The notes below the pieces were generated by a model. It did no database searches and was not told where the DNA came from. It worked only from the letters and a program-made list of their open reading frames with translations. Below are positions 47,196 to 59,539 of a DNA stretch of 64,000 bases, one piece after another; position 1 is the first letter of the stretch; each line of letters starts with the position of its first letter. The translations under genes and the position numbers were made by a program. Location of the stretch: contig CM069870.1 of NCBI GenBank assembly GCA_036172665.1, positions 65,720,212-65,784,211 of the forward strand, given 5' to 3'. Source of the DNA: Prosopocoilus inquinatus (Eukaryota; Arthropoda; Insecta; Coleoptera; Lucanidae).

Positions 47196-49789
47196 ACTGC
47201 CATGGGCTCATTTGACTTTATAAAAACATTCCACATTCATTATGTAATTCATTTTTGAGGCCCCGAACTGTGGTCCTGAATCCGGCCTTGCCCACTGTAA
47301 TCTACTAATTTACTGTCATCTGCTGTCCCTATTGAAGGATTCGCACACTTCAATGCAAGTGTTCCATCGAGATATTCGCGAAAGCATTTTGTTTATCGCA
47401 GTCCACACAAGATCTGTTAGCCATTTTTGATTTCTGTGTAGCCAACCTATTAATCTACTCTATATTCTGATGGTCGATCCATTTCCTGTTAGTGTTTTGT
47501 ATATTCGCAAACGGTCAGGTCGATTTCTTTGCTTTGATCCGAATGGTTGAGGAAAACCTAAAACAATTCTGACGACACGAAACTTGATCCGACGTGGTTG
47601 TTTTCCGCTCGAAGCTGTTACTTTATTTTGTTATTGACGCCGTTCGATCCGATTTCCGTTCGTAATTTTGCAAAATGTTCGGATTGTTTTAGTAAGTTAA
47701 TTTTCCTCTTGTTTGGAATTTTAACACATATGGACAAACGGGAACGGTTTCCATTAAAGACAGAGTAGATTCGATTAAATGGGAAGAAAGCAGAAGGAGG
47801 AAAAATAAATAATAGAAAAGGAAGTTGTTACCTCACTCCTCTCACCCTTTCAAGCCTTTAGTTACCAAATTTCTTCTTCTTCTTCTTCTTCTTTTTCCTT
47901 GCTTTTTTTCTCAATAGAGTCCACTTAAACTCAGTCCAATCAACAGTGTTTAATTCGAAAATCATTAAGAGTAAGAGAATGAATCAAGAGCTTTCTTTTT
48001 TATGGCTTCTTCTTCTTTTTTGTTACAAAGCAACAACAATAGAGAGAAAGCAATAGAAACAAAAGATTTTCTCTTTTTTTCTGTAGGTAGCTATAGGTAG
48101 CCTTAGAGATCTCTTTTCAATTGTATACCTTTTCATATTTAGTTCATACAAATTGATCATCAAATAAAATTACTATTTCTATTTGATCATCTTTTAGTTC
48201 AAACAATGCCATTCGCTATCGTCTCTGAAACGAATTCGTGGTACATACGTATTTTTTTGTTTGTTTTTTCTTATACTGACCCACACCTATTTAGACAAAA
48301 GCGTTTGGGGCTTACTCCATTTCAAAAATTTTCCCTCGATTTGTTTTATTCCAAGGCGACGCGCGACGTGTACATTATTTTCCTTTTCTACTTATTTTTT
48401 GTATTAAACTAAAGTAGGCTTTTTCCCCAAAGGCAAAAATATAATGCCCATTTGATTTTTTTTTGATTCTGCAATAGTCTCTCAAGAAAAAAAAGACGAC
48501 AACGACAAAAGCAAGGCAGCGTTTTTTTCTTTTATTCAGAACATGTTTAACTCAACTTTCTCGAAACTATTACTTCTCGGAATTTTTTTTATAAAGTGTT
48601 TACCCGAAAGTATTTGCTTATTTTCACTCGGGGCATTGTTAGAGCGTGTTTATTTTCGCGCAGGCAAACAAACAGTTCTGGTAACTATAAAAAAAAAACG
48701 TGAAATTTACTGCGACATTAAAGACACCACCGCCGCCACGATGTTAGCACACTTGCATTTCCGCGTCGAAAACAAATAGATGGGATTTCAATTTCTGGAA
48801 CGTCAAGTTGCTACAAGTAATGATGTATGTAAGTACGTGTGTAGGTGAATCCAAGTACGATATTTAGACAGGAAGAAACAAGCCAGCTAGCAAAGTGTAA
48901 AGAAAATAGACAAATGAATTGTGGTTTGTTTTTGCTAGCTCTCTTCTAGTGCAGAATATAAAAAGATAAATTTAAAGTATTTAATATATTTGTCTTTCCT
49001 TGTAAATATAGTTGTAATAAAACGACCAGCCTATTTATAAAACTGGACCCTTATTGGTTCAACTATGGATTCATGTTACTGGGGGGATGCGGACTGTATG
49101 GATGAGATCGTGATAATTAGTAGTCATTAATTTGTTTGTATTAATTCTTATTTAATAATCTTAATTATTTTCTAATACATATAAAATTCGTTGATTCAGC
49201 ACAAGTACGGTTTAATAACATCGGATTTTCCTTAGGAATTTGCTTATCACGCGTTCGTCCGCGAACGTTCCTTGGCTTTAATAAATTGAGCCGCGTCGCG
49301 TCGGTGCGACGAACCCATGTCAACAAACGCAACTGCGAAATTAATTAATCAATAAAATGCGCGATTTGAATATTGTGTGAAAACCGAAAGTAAAATTAAT
49401 TTAGAATATGTTTTTTTTTTCAAACATGATGATATCAAAAAACAAACAATTTATTTAGTGAAATTTCAAGATAAGATAAATAAAAATTATATTTTTACCT
49501 CGTTCTAAGGTGTTTTCTCTCTTTCATATCCTCTCTGCAATTATCATGAGGAAGAACTGCACTTATAAAAATAAACTTAATATTTACCGTTTGGAAAATG
49601 AACTTTACTTCCACTTGCGATTAATAAAATGCATTCTTAGTATTATGAAGAGCAGAAAATACTAAATAAATTTTAAAAAAATAATAAACTAAGTGAAATA
49701 ATTTCTGCAACATATTAGTAACTGATATTGGACATGTTTCGTTCTAAAATACAGGAGAATGACTTTAATCCCAACCAATATTTCCACTG
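47196..49789. other. Non-coding DNA with scattered repeats
   Basis: A (TTC)n run lies at 47873-47892. 47213-47290 resembles 8395-8490. 49300-49430 is a diverged copy of the dispersed segment seen at 20530, 30500 and 53375. The frames at 48206-48412 and 48543-48779 have no recognisable domain, and I do not call them. Confidence 0.35.
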
Positions 49790-50310
49790 GTTAATCCGGA
49801 CTTTCGATTTTCGTTCGGATTGTGGAACAAAAGACAAAATATCCATTATCCTAATTACTAGGGCCGGAGAAAGGTAAGCAAAGCTTGAGGGCAACAATTA
49901 AAGACGATTAAAGAGCAGCTCGAACAATTTCAAGGTTAAGGTCCAGTTTTACAAATGGGGCTCAACTTTGAGCTGAGGTTTAAACCCTTAGCAACGATTA
50001 TTTCAACAATTGTTGTGAAGGATTTAAGCTTCGGCTCAAAGTTAAACCGTCATTGTAAAACTGGGCCTAAACAAACCACAACTCGAAAAAAAAATGAATA
50101 TTCAGTGTCCACCCAATCGAACTTAAGCCAACCTAACTCCAATCAACCCAAAGAAAAAATTAAATTGCATTTTAAATTTTTTGCTTCAATTGGTTACAGT
50201 TACGTTGAGTTCAGTCGAATTGGCTTGGCCTTGGGATTTGTTTTCAAATTTTTTTTTACTTTTAATTTCTTTAATAAATATTAAATATATTAAATATAAA
50301 TATTAAATAA
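49790..50310. repeat. Second copy of the A-rich dispersed repeat of 27.5 kb
   Basis: It shares GGAACAAAAGACAAAATATC and TAATTTCTTTAATAAATATT blocks with 27535-27890 in the same order, with a MITE between them in this copy. The 109-codon frame at 49955-50284 runs through the MITE and this repeat and is not a gene. Confidence 0.65.
49940..50067. mobile_element. 128-bp MITE with TAA target duplication (PIF/Harbinger-like)
   Basis: The left end GGTCCAGTTTTACAAATGGG is mirrored by CATTGTAAAACTGGGCC at the right end. Inner inverted words are CTCAACTTTGAGC and GGCTCAAAGTT. TAA stands on both sides (49937-49939 and 50068-50070). GG(G/T)CC ends plus a 3-bp TWA duplication fit PIF/Harbinger miniature elements. 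Confidence 0.75.
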
Positions 50311-50856
50311 AATGATATAAATATTAAATAAAATGATATAAATAAATAAAAGTACTTCGTAATTCAACTCAGTAGTTAATTATTATTTTTTCTTTTTTTT
50401 ATTGTTTAATTAATTCAAACATATTTTAAGTGAACCAAAAAAAATCGGCGTCAACAAATTTTAGCGCTTTCACCTAAAAATAAATTTAGGAAAAAGAAAT
50501 GGGGCTGGGGGCGTAAATTCTCGACGGAAAATAGTAAACTGTAGTAAATCTGACTTTGTTTTTTTTTTTTAATATTATGACTGATCTTCTTTTTATATGT
50601 TCCCCATTTCTGACGCATATTTATTTTTTAAAGGCGTCGTTAATAAACGTTCTGCTTTCGTACTTATTTATTTATTATTAATTTAATTGAAATTTAAACT
50701 TAGAAAAATTGCATTAGCAGAAAATTTATTTTTTTAAATCAAAAGGGGACCGGCAATATTTGCGTTTTAATAGAAATTAAATAAAAGTAATCATGCAGGG
50801 CACATTCTTCAATCAACTGTTTGTTGTCGTCTCTTAAACGTGATTTATTCCGATCA

Positions 50857-51464
50857 GAGAAATAATGAAACTGAAACCTCGTGCTCACGCTTAATGGTAG
50901 GACCACATACCTTCAGATTATAATCAATCTTTCAACCGCTGGCAAAAGATGCTTGAAAAGCACCTCAAAAGTCATGTAGAGCTTAATTCATTCCAGTCAA
51001 ACTGCTCACGTCAATCTTGTAGCACAAATTTACCTAGATTCCGACAATAAACGAAATACGTGTCGGTCGTGTCGCGAAGCAAAGTGAGCGTGCCCAGAAA
51101 AAGTCGTTCGTTCAGCGCAGGCACGAAGACAGAACGCTCGGCCACCCCAATAAAATGATGCAGCCAAATACGTAATTCTGAGTATCTGTATCTGTTACCA
51201 AAAATTTCGGAAATATACACTGCAGTGAAATGGATCTGTTCCAATCAGAGATATAAAGAAAATGTGACCTAGAAAATGAAATCTCGTGCTCACGTTTAAT
51301 GATAGTATCATGTACCTTCAGATTATACGAAACTCTCAACCCTAAGGTAAAAAAAAAATGCTTGAGAAGCACCTCAAACGACACGTAGAGCTTAATTCAT
51401 TCCAGTCAAACTGCTTATATAAATTTTTCAGCACAAATTTGTACAGATTCTAACAATCAACGTG
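50857..51464. repeat. Direct repeat, two copies 409 bp apart
   Basis: 50857-51056 and about 51246-51464 share CTCGTGCTCACG-TTAATG, TACCTTCAGATTATA, TGCTTGA-AAGCACCTCAAA and GTAGAGCTTAATTCATTCCA plus GTCAAACTGCT blocks in the same order. The last lies at 50976 and 51385. The intervening part is GC-richer. The minus-strand frames at 51011-51384 cross both copies and lack motifs. Confidence 0.75.
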
Positions 51465-52246
51465 TTTACGAAATTAGCGAGATATAGTAGATGTAGGAGT
51501 CTATTCTGTATCGAAACCGTTAAATTTAATAGGTGTTAAATTTTGTTGCTACGGTAAAAACCAATCATGGAACTCTATTTTAAATTTTAAAGGACCTCTA
51601 AATTTTAACAGCCCTTTAAATACGCCCCATAGTGCGGGCAGATTTAGACAGAGAAATAAATAAATAAATTAAGCAATGAGGTCGCAGACCTTTTGGTGAT
51701 GTAAGTATTGTTGCGTTATGAAGCAGAGAGAAATTTTACATTTTAAGAATTAAATTACAATTAAGGTTCAATTAGATTTAAGCAAATAATTAGTAAAATT
51801 AATTGTCTTTTCACTAAATTACTCGAGCACATTGATCCATCGTTTTAAACTAAACTAATTTTTACTTCTCTCGAAAATAATTAATTCCGTTATATTTTAA
51901 ATAATTAAAGCTACCATCAATGTACTTCTGGCGCTTCATCCGAACAATCAAACAACACGATTTCAATAATCCATTGCCGTACTCATTTTTACAAAATACT
52001 GACTACTGTACTATCAATTAATGACTCCTAATGACTACTATCGATTAATTATTGACTGACTGCCTGCCTGACTTGCATTTATCAACTTCTCTTTTTATGC
52101 CACTCGTGTCAGATGACACAAAGTGCCTTTTTCTAACAGTTTGGGTCAACGGACGAATGCCACAAAGTCAACGTCTCGCGAAAACACAGCGAAGGTGTAG
52201 GTTTGACATGAATTCCCTCTCCAGAACGCACGTCCGGACGGAGGTT
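51465..52246. other. AT-rich spacer, nothing recognised
   Basis: A short GGTGTTAAATTTTG and CCTCTAAATTTTAACAG inverted pair lies at 51531-51612. The patch 52090-52240 is GC-richer, but no exon is supported. Confidence 0.35.
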
Positions 52247-53776
52247 GGAAACTCGCTTTTCATCCCCTTTTGTCCCCAATTCTTTTAGGAATCCGCCCGA
52301 TATTGAATTTCGATTTCTTTGTTAGTAGCGCCCTGGTTTTAGCATGGAAAGCCAGAAATCGATTTCCAAATCGTTTTCCCCGAATAGCTCGAACGGTGTC
52401 TACTAATATTTGTTTTTGGGATTGTTGAGAACTGTCCACTCCTTATCTCTTTCTATGATCTCTTAATAATCCTTTCCTATTATCGTTTAAATAAAAAATC
52501 CAAACTTTAAATTATTAAATATATTCAAACAAAAAAAATTTTAATACAATAACAAAAAAATACAAACGAAATAATATGTGAATGTAATTAAATTAATTAA
52601 CTAAGTAAAATTTAACAATTGAGATAAAATTAAAACTACCATATGAGAGAGAAAAGGAAAGATTAACAAAAATCAGTTTATATCTAAGAACCTTTGTTAA
52701 ATCTTTGTTATTTAAACTCACCCTCGCCGATCGTGGATGCTTCTTAGGTACACTTTTAAATTAAAATAAATTTGGAAAATGGACTGATTAATAAAAGAAT
52801 TTAGACTTTTGAAAACTTTATGACTCGTGACACACAAACTAAATTACATTCGGAATCGAAGAAGCACTTTTCTAGATGACAGGAGTTCGTGCCTTGGGCA
52901 ACTGTCGTGACAAACCCTCTCGGGCAACTGTCTTGTCGAACTCCCTTCTGATCCGAAAAGCTACCTATTTATTGGGATCAGATGATTTCCTTTTAGTCTA
53001 CGTCAGCATTGGTAATGAGAAGAACCTTGATGACTACTTCTATTTTTGCTAGCGTCAAGATTCGATCAAGGCTCTTCTGCATGATTCATCAATCCTTACA
53101 TAATTATTTCTTTTATCGCTGATGTTACAGCGACATTAATGCCCTTGATCTAATTTCTCGGTACATACATCGCAAGCTTGACGAATGCTTTCGTTGCATA
53201 ACGCCGCACGTGTTTTGTATTCTCTATGAGTCATGATACGAATTCTAACTTAATAAAATATCCGAATTAAATAAGCGTAATGAATTATAAAAATAATCAT
53301 CCTAAGAATCTGAATTCTGGAATTCCCTTATGTTTCTTAACATAGGCTACAAGATTTGCAATGTATACAAAAGACGCGGCGGTCAATCCATGCTTGCTAA
53401 ACCCGTGTCGAAAACCGCACCTGCGAACTGCAGCTAAATAATAAAATACGCGTGTTGAATTTCGTGTAAAAGCCAACAGTAAAACTAATTCAGAGAATGA
53501 TTTTTCAAACGTCACGGTATAGTAAGACTTCAAAGTTTATAAGACGACGAGCACTACTTGATATTTACAGTTCTCCAGTAATTTACAAAGCCTCGAGCCA
53601 GAGGCCTCGTCCTTGTAAACTTATCGCCCTCGGGCAAGGACCAGGGGCCTCGTCCTTGTAAACTTATCGCCCTCGGGCAAGGACACTTCTTGATAACACA
53701 ACTAACTGTTATGAGTTTATGAGTTAGTTACGATCGATGAAAAGAACAATGAAATGGTTTTCGAATCTGATTCGAA
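52247..53776 (+). repeat. Dispersed ~1.5-kb repeat, copy 2, with an internal 43-bp duplication
   Basis: It aligns along its full length with 29361-30846 in the same orientation. It differs by carrying the unit starting GGCCTCGTCCTTGTAAAC twice (53603 and 53646), where copy 1 has it once (about 30711), and by lacking the GTTACACCTCTAT insertion present in copy 1 near 30424. Sequence identity stops at ATTCGAAT at 53776. No ORF. Confidence 0.8.
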
Positions 53777-54330
53777 TGCAAATGCGGTAAAATACGACGT
53801 GCCCCTCGGAAACCCGAAAAAAAAGGCGTCGCAATTTTTCACTCCCACGATGACTGACACTCCCTCGCGTATAATAATTGCGACACGAAAACGTCGCAAT
53901 TCGAAATCATAAATAAACAGCCAGCAACAACCCTTTGCGGGCATTCGCAAATACCCAAACACGTCAGCGCCGCGCGCGCTGGGAGCACGAAGGGGCGAAG
54001 GAAACGGCGAGCAAAAAAAAAAATACGGCGCCGTGCGTGCTCAGCCGCCATTAAATTTCCACGAGAGGTTAATTTTGCTTTCGTAATTACGTAATAATCC
54101 GATGATTGCACACGAGAGGCGTGCCGGTCGTGACCGTGAAACGCGCGGACGGAAAACGCGAACGTTCCTCCAAATCGCTGTAAATTTCGCAGAAACTTCT
54201 TTAAAGCCGACTTCGTAATTCGCGGTATTCTCATTGTGCGCACGTACGGCCCCGAGAACAAGGAATTTATGCTTTCGCGTGAAAACCCAAATCGGGAAAT
54301 CATTTCCGAAAGATTAACCGAAAATTGATC
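53777..54330. promoter_or_regulatory. GC-rich island, candidate conserved non-coding DNA
   Basis: CpG-rich words (GCCGCGCGCGCTGGG, GGCGCCGTGCGTGC, CGTGACCGTGAAACGCGCGG) are interspersed with homeodomain-like TAATTA and CATTAAATTT. The minus-strand frame at 53839-54399 is long for the region (186 codons) but contains no recognisable domain and crosses into AT-rich DNA. I treat it as chance. Confidence 0.3.
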
Positions 54331-55293
54331 GTGGGTTGTTCGAAAAACGTTCTGGAACACTTGGAGATCGTAATCCCCGAATCTATAAAAAGTTGACAAT
54401 TTTCAAAGACTAGATATATATTTTGCTGAGTTATGGAAAGTAAAATAAATGATCCGAAGGCTTTACCTACCTGCTTGATGTAAAACAAGCAGGTTGTGTG
54501 TTGAAATGTTGTACATTGTAAATAGAAAGCGTGAGTTTCTCAGACTGGAAGGCTTCTTTGTAACAACGTATCTCTTGGCAAGCTTAAGATAAATGGAAAA
54601 CCACTTGTTTTAAATCTAGCTTAAATATCAAATAAATCTATATTGCCTTGATTAACTTATAAAAAAAAAAACCGTTCAGCTGCCGTAGTCGTCACAAGCA
54701 TGTTGATTTTCCTTTAAAAACTCGTAAACCAATGAAATACTTTCATCATTACACGAACGGAGGTCGTCCAATTAGGAACTACACATTTTACAAAAGCCAG
54801 TGAGCTTTACATATACGAACATACGTCATACAAATGCGGAAATATTTTGCACATCTGAATAAAATGAACATATTAGATACTTATTCGGTTAAAACGATAA
54901 AGAATTTTTTTTTTTAAATAAACAGATCACTGAAATATTGTTTCTCTTAAAGTACGGTTTGTTAACAAATATTTCAATCCTGCTCTTATTTCAGAAAAAA
55001 CATCTGTTGTATGAGGACCAGATTATATAATCCATAGTAATACATATACACAAATCGTCGTACAGCAAGTCACAATAAATATAGGCCAACGAAAAAGGAC
55101 ATATTTCGCCGATGACCAAAAACGTGACATAAAGGAAATACAATTAGATTAAAAAGTATAGTACACGAGAATGTTCCCGGCTCGTGTTCGACTATTAGAT
55201 AAAAAAAAAAAATTAATGTGTAAAAGTAGCTTCGAAATGCCCAACGGCGTCTGAGTTTTAACAAATCCAGAAACGTTTTACAATCTGAATATA
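54331..55293. other. Spacer with a small hairpin and the A/B dispersed block
   Basis: ACCTGCTTG pairs with CAAGCAGGT at 54469-54494. 54937-55045 is the block shared with 29239-29348. Otherwise AT-rich. Confidence 0.45.
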
Positions 55294-57664
55294 CCAGGTG
55301 TGTCAGGATGGGCGGCGAGCGGCGGTATATAGATAAGCGTAATGCGATAATAACAATTATTATTAAACTGGCCAAGAGAAATTCAAGGAAAATATTTTTA
55401 AGTGTCTGAGTGGACCGCAAGTGGGCGCAATCAATAAGGCCATCGATAAAAATTAATTTTACTGGCAAAAGTCTCAGAATAAGCAGCAGCCTTGATAGCG
55501 TCATTAGAAAGCTGAATTAATTTTGCATAACTTTGATTCTAGACTTATTATCGTATTACCTATAATAAGGGAGGAAACAACAGTTGAATTATTTACTTTA
55601 AAAAATATCATAACTTCTGTACTCTTCAACAGAAATTAACGAACTTCGGCTCATTTGAAAGGGAATTTTAAGCTGATTTAAAGTTTCTATTCAACGACCT
55701 CGGCTAACTTGTTATAAAATAGTTAGAGGGCCCTATTTGCAAAAGTAATAGTTTTGCCCAGTTTCCCAAAGAAATTTAAATGGAAAGGCGTATTTCTTTT
55801 ACAGTGATTACAAAACATTCAATCGGGAGAACATTTTGGTAAAAACCTGAAATTGATAACTTTTTCGTTCTCCAGATATTATCAAATGAATCTATTAACT
55901 GAAGATAAAAACGAATCTATCTATCTATCAAGTAACACTTTTTTGTTTTGAGGTAAATAGAAAGACATTAATCTGTTTAAATGCGTGTAGTTGTTTTTGA
56001 GAGCTTAATATTTAAACAAAAGAACAATTCAGCAAACAAACACATAAATGAGAAAAACACGGGCACTAAATAAAAGTAATGAACAATAAAATGTTAAATG
56101 GCGAAAAGCATTTTGAAAATTTAAGAAATATATTGTTTGTAGTCAACAATGATTGAAGGTCTGCGTAAAATATTATCCATCTTTCATTTTGAAATAGCCG
56201 TTTTCTATCCGTAAGGGTATGAAGAATAATTTCTACACAACTCTATGCGGACAATAAAAAAGTGTTGTATAGCGGCACAGTGAAACTTTGTTGATCACAC
56301 TGAATGATTATTTTTCGTTGCTTTTATTTAGTGTTTGAATTATTCTTGTTTCTCTATTTGTTGTTGTATTCTTGTGTTTAAATATTCTTTGTTCCCAACA
56401 ACATTTAAATGCTTCTAAATAATATCCTGATGTTAATAAAAACTTTTAAAGGCATTATTTAACCTTAAAATTAAAAATATTCCAAGGTAGCATTTGTTTG
56501 AGCTTTCTTCTTCCGCTAACGTCATCAATTAATAAATATATTTGATAACAACTCGAGAACGAAAAAAGATAACCATTTCGGATTTTCACCACAATGTTCA
56601 CCATTTCGCAAGCTTTGTAACAGTTGCAAAAGAAATACACCTTTCCATTTAATTTTTTTGAAAAACTGTTACTCTTTCAAAAAGCGTCCTCTAGCTACCT
56701 TATAACAAATTAGCCGTAGTCGTTGAATAGAAGCTTTAAATCAGCTTAAAATTCCATTTCAAACGAGCCGAAGTTCGTTAATTTCTGATAAAGAGTACAG
56801 AAGTTAAGATATTTTTTAAAGTAAATAATTCAGTTCTTTTCTCCACCTTTATTATCGGTGATACGATAATAAGTCTAGAATCAAAGTTGTGCAGAATTAA
56901 TTCAGCTTTCTAATGACGCTATCAAGGCTGCTGCTTATTCTAAGACTTTTGCCAGTAAAATTAATTTTTATTGATGGCCCTGTTGATTGCGCCCCCTTGC
57001 GGTCCACTCAGATACTTCAAAATATTTTCTTTGAATTTCTCTTGGCAACTTTAATAATAATAGACTAGGAAAGTAAACGTCATATAAGGCGAAGCTGAGT
57101 CGTTTACTATATTTGTCTAATAAATTAGACGTATGTCGTAAATTACTGTCGCTGTAACACCGGAGTTGACCTGAACATAACCTAACATTTAAGAATGTTA
57201 AGACAACGAGATTAAATAAGATAATGCAGTTTTATAAGTTGATATCTTGTACATTGTATTGAAAAATGCTTGACAAACACATTGCATGCTTTTCCACAGA
57301 CATTTTTTTATTTTGTATTGTTAGGTTATGTTTATTAATGGTTTATTGACTTGCAGCTGAACTTAGCTCAGACAAGCATTTCATACATTTTCTTAATAAG
57401 AAATAAATTAACTAATTAAGTACAATAAGCACAACTAGAATAATTTTATTGAAACTTTTCATCCTAAGTTTTAATGATAAGCAAAAGTTTACACAACAGT
57501 TCTCTGTAAAGCGAGTATTTTCAGTGTGTTTCAATAGACTCCGTTTCAAATTTCGCGCCAGCTTTAGGACCGCCCACTTTCCTAATCTACTGTTTTTCTC
57601 CCGAAGCTGTAGGTATTACGATTAGCTGTATACTGCCGCTCGCCGCCCATCTTGAGACACCCGG
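55294..57664. mobile_element. Long-inverted-repeat (foldback-type) element, 2.37 kb, with nested insertion
   Basis: The ends read CCAGGTGTGTCAGGATGGGC plus GGCGAGC at 55294 and its complement GCTCGCCGCCCATCTTGAGA plus CACCCGG ending at 57664. TATA (or TA) stands on both flanks (55290-55293 and 57665-57668). Long inner arms pair 55350-55910 with about 56520-57060, sharing words such as GCTGCTGCTTATTCTAAGAC and GGAAAGGTGTATTTCTTTTG in complement. A loop of about 600 bp lies at 55910-56520. The right arm is interrupted by a 515-bp insertion at 57068. Minus-strand frames in the arm (55070-55504) have no transposase motif, so the element is non-autonomous. Confidence 0.8.
57068..57582. mobile_element. 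515-bp nested insertion with TA duplication
   Basis: This segment has no counterpart in the left arm of the surrounding inverted repeat. It starts GGAAAGT and ends ACTTTCC, a short inverted terminus, flanked by TA (57066-57067 and 57583-57584). That suggests a Tc1/mariner-type miniature element that landed after the host element. No ORF is supported. Confidence 0.65.
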
Positions 57665-57668
57665 TATA

Positions 57669-59219
57669 TAAATCACCCATTTTCCCAGGAATAAAACTGC
57701 AGCTTATAACGATAAAAGGCGATTTAGTTTGCCAGACGCACAAATATAACTTCGAGTATCTCTTTTTTACTAACTCGAGCAACGACAAATTGGCATAGAT
57801 AATAGAAAATAGATTTTATAATGCCCCGCAAGAACAATTCCAGCCAGCGGTCAGAGAATACAAAGCAATAAAAGACAATAAAAAGTTTCGCACACGATAT
57901 AGAGTGTCAAAATAGACAGAAAAACGAACTGTAACAACTTACTGAATCTGTTCCTTTTTCCTGAATTTTTATTTAAAACTGCTGTTTTATTTTCTTTGTT
58001 CATACATACGTTATTTCTCAGACCAATGTTGCCAAGTGCTTTTTGCGTTTTAGATACTCCAGAAACACGTCCCGCTAACACCCTTTAAAAATCGCGTCCT
58101 TTTCTGTTGACATAAAAATGCTTCTAGGCATATTAACAGGTTGCCGCAACCTTTAAGCGACTCAAGGAGGTTTTATTATTGTTAAGAAAATTATCAAAAC
58201 ACTAATACTTTAATTTTAAATTTTTAATTTAAAAGAAATTTCAAAATTGGAGGCTTCTGACGACTTTTGTGATGTTTCACGTGACAAGTGACGTCACAGC
58301 TTGTCCTTCGCTATGACCAATCGACAATACGATTATAGATCGCTATACCTCCCTCAACGTTACCAAAAGTTTCCCCTTTGTACTAAGCTGAACTAAACGG
58401 TACTAAAATCCTAATTAGGGGAAACAAAAAAGAAATTAGTTGCTCAATCGGATGACATCCGACCGTTGACAGCTGATAAGCTCGATAGAATACGATAGGC
58501 TGTGGATAGCTTGAAAAACTGCGTATGCTCTTACGGTATAAACCGTGTTAACGATAGTGTACGTAGACACTGCGTAATACCAGCGGCAGCTCGAGAATTT
58601 CGGAGAGAGATGGTCGTAGAAAAAGAAAAAAAGGAAATTCCACAATAGAGGAATATATTTAAAATTATTTACCAGTAGGCGCCGACTAGAGGTGGAGCTG
58701 GCCAAGACAACAATTCAATAATGTGCGAAAATTAAATAGTAATAATATCAAAAAACGTTAAAGTTTATAAAGTTCGATATTGATTAAACCTAAAATTCCA
58801 AAATATATTATTTTATATATTTCAAAAACGACACGTACGCAAGGAAATTTCCTTTTGTCTCACAGTGATCTTTAAAAATTCAAAATGTATGAAAAATAAC
58901 TCGAAAACAAGCAAACGCAGTGATTAAATCGTATTAAATTGAATTAGATCTACTATACAAAAGTAAAACGAAATTAATCAACAAAATTACACAAACATGA
59001 ATTGTTTGAAGCTTGAAAGAACGTGACATTCCGTAATATACGATTCGCAGCGATCATCCCCGATGAAGACGAAAATGAAGAATCGCAGCCTTAGCTTGAT
59101 CTGTATGGGGGAGATTGTATAATCAAAAATTAAAGAAAAAAATGAAAATCAAAGCTTCACCAGGGCCATTTAAATAATGGATGTCCCACCAAAGTAAGAA
59201 AGGGCTCATGTTGGAAATA
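57669..59219. other. Non-coding DNA, no gene recognised
   Basis: 58270-58300 carries CACGTG followed 7 bp later by GTGACGTCAC, two classic activator-binding palindromes close together. A small acidic frame near 59050-59090 follows a TTCGCAG word but has no supported partner exon. Confidence 0.3.
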
Positions 59220-59500
59220 AATAAATTTAATTTAGCGCTCGTTCAGAAATGTAATATTATCATCGCCACATCGTGCGGAGAGACATAAAATTTAATAATT
59301 GATTTTATAAATCCGTTCGCAGCGGACATGGCGAGTATTAATAACATTATTTAAAATACGATAATGAATGACAGGATAAATTCGCAAATTATTTCGCTAT
59401 TATTATTATTATTAATAATTACTGCGGCCATTGAGCCTTTACCTCCATCGATATTAATAATGTTCAACACGAACAAGCATTGTATCAAATTGAACAGCGA
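59220..59500. promoter_or_regulatory. Candidate conserved non-coding segment rich in TAAT cores
   Basis: Many TTAATAATTG, TATTAATAACATTATT and ATTAATAATT-like words lie among GC-richer patches (CACATCGTGCGGAGAG, GTTCGCAGCGGACATGG). Homeodomain-binding clusters look like this, but there is no direct proof. Confidence 0.25.
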
Positions 59501-59539
59501 CTGTAATCATACATGAATTGTGTATATTTTGTCTGATAT

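Noticed and set aside
53839..54399. 186-codon minus-strand frame in a GC-rich island
   Set aside because: No domain, signal or repeat structure is visible, no splice sites fit, and it extends into AT-rich DNA. GC-rich sequence lowers stop-codon frequency.
55070..55504. 144-codon minus-strand hydrophobic frame
   Set aside because: It crosses the border of the inverted-repeat element at 55294 and lies in its arm. The mirrored arm does not keep the frame.
59045..59110. Small acidic open frame after a TTCGCAG word, possible terminal exon
   Set aside because: Fewer than 20 codons, no partner exon and no homology visible.
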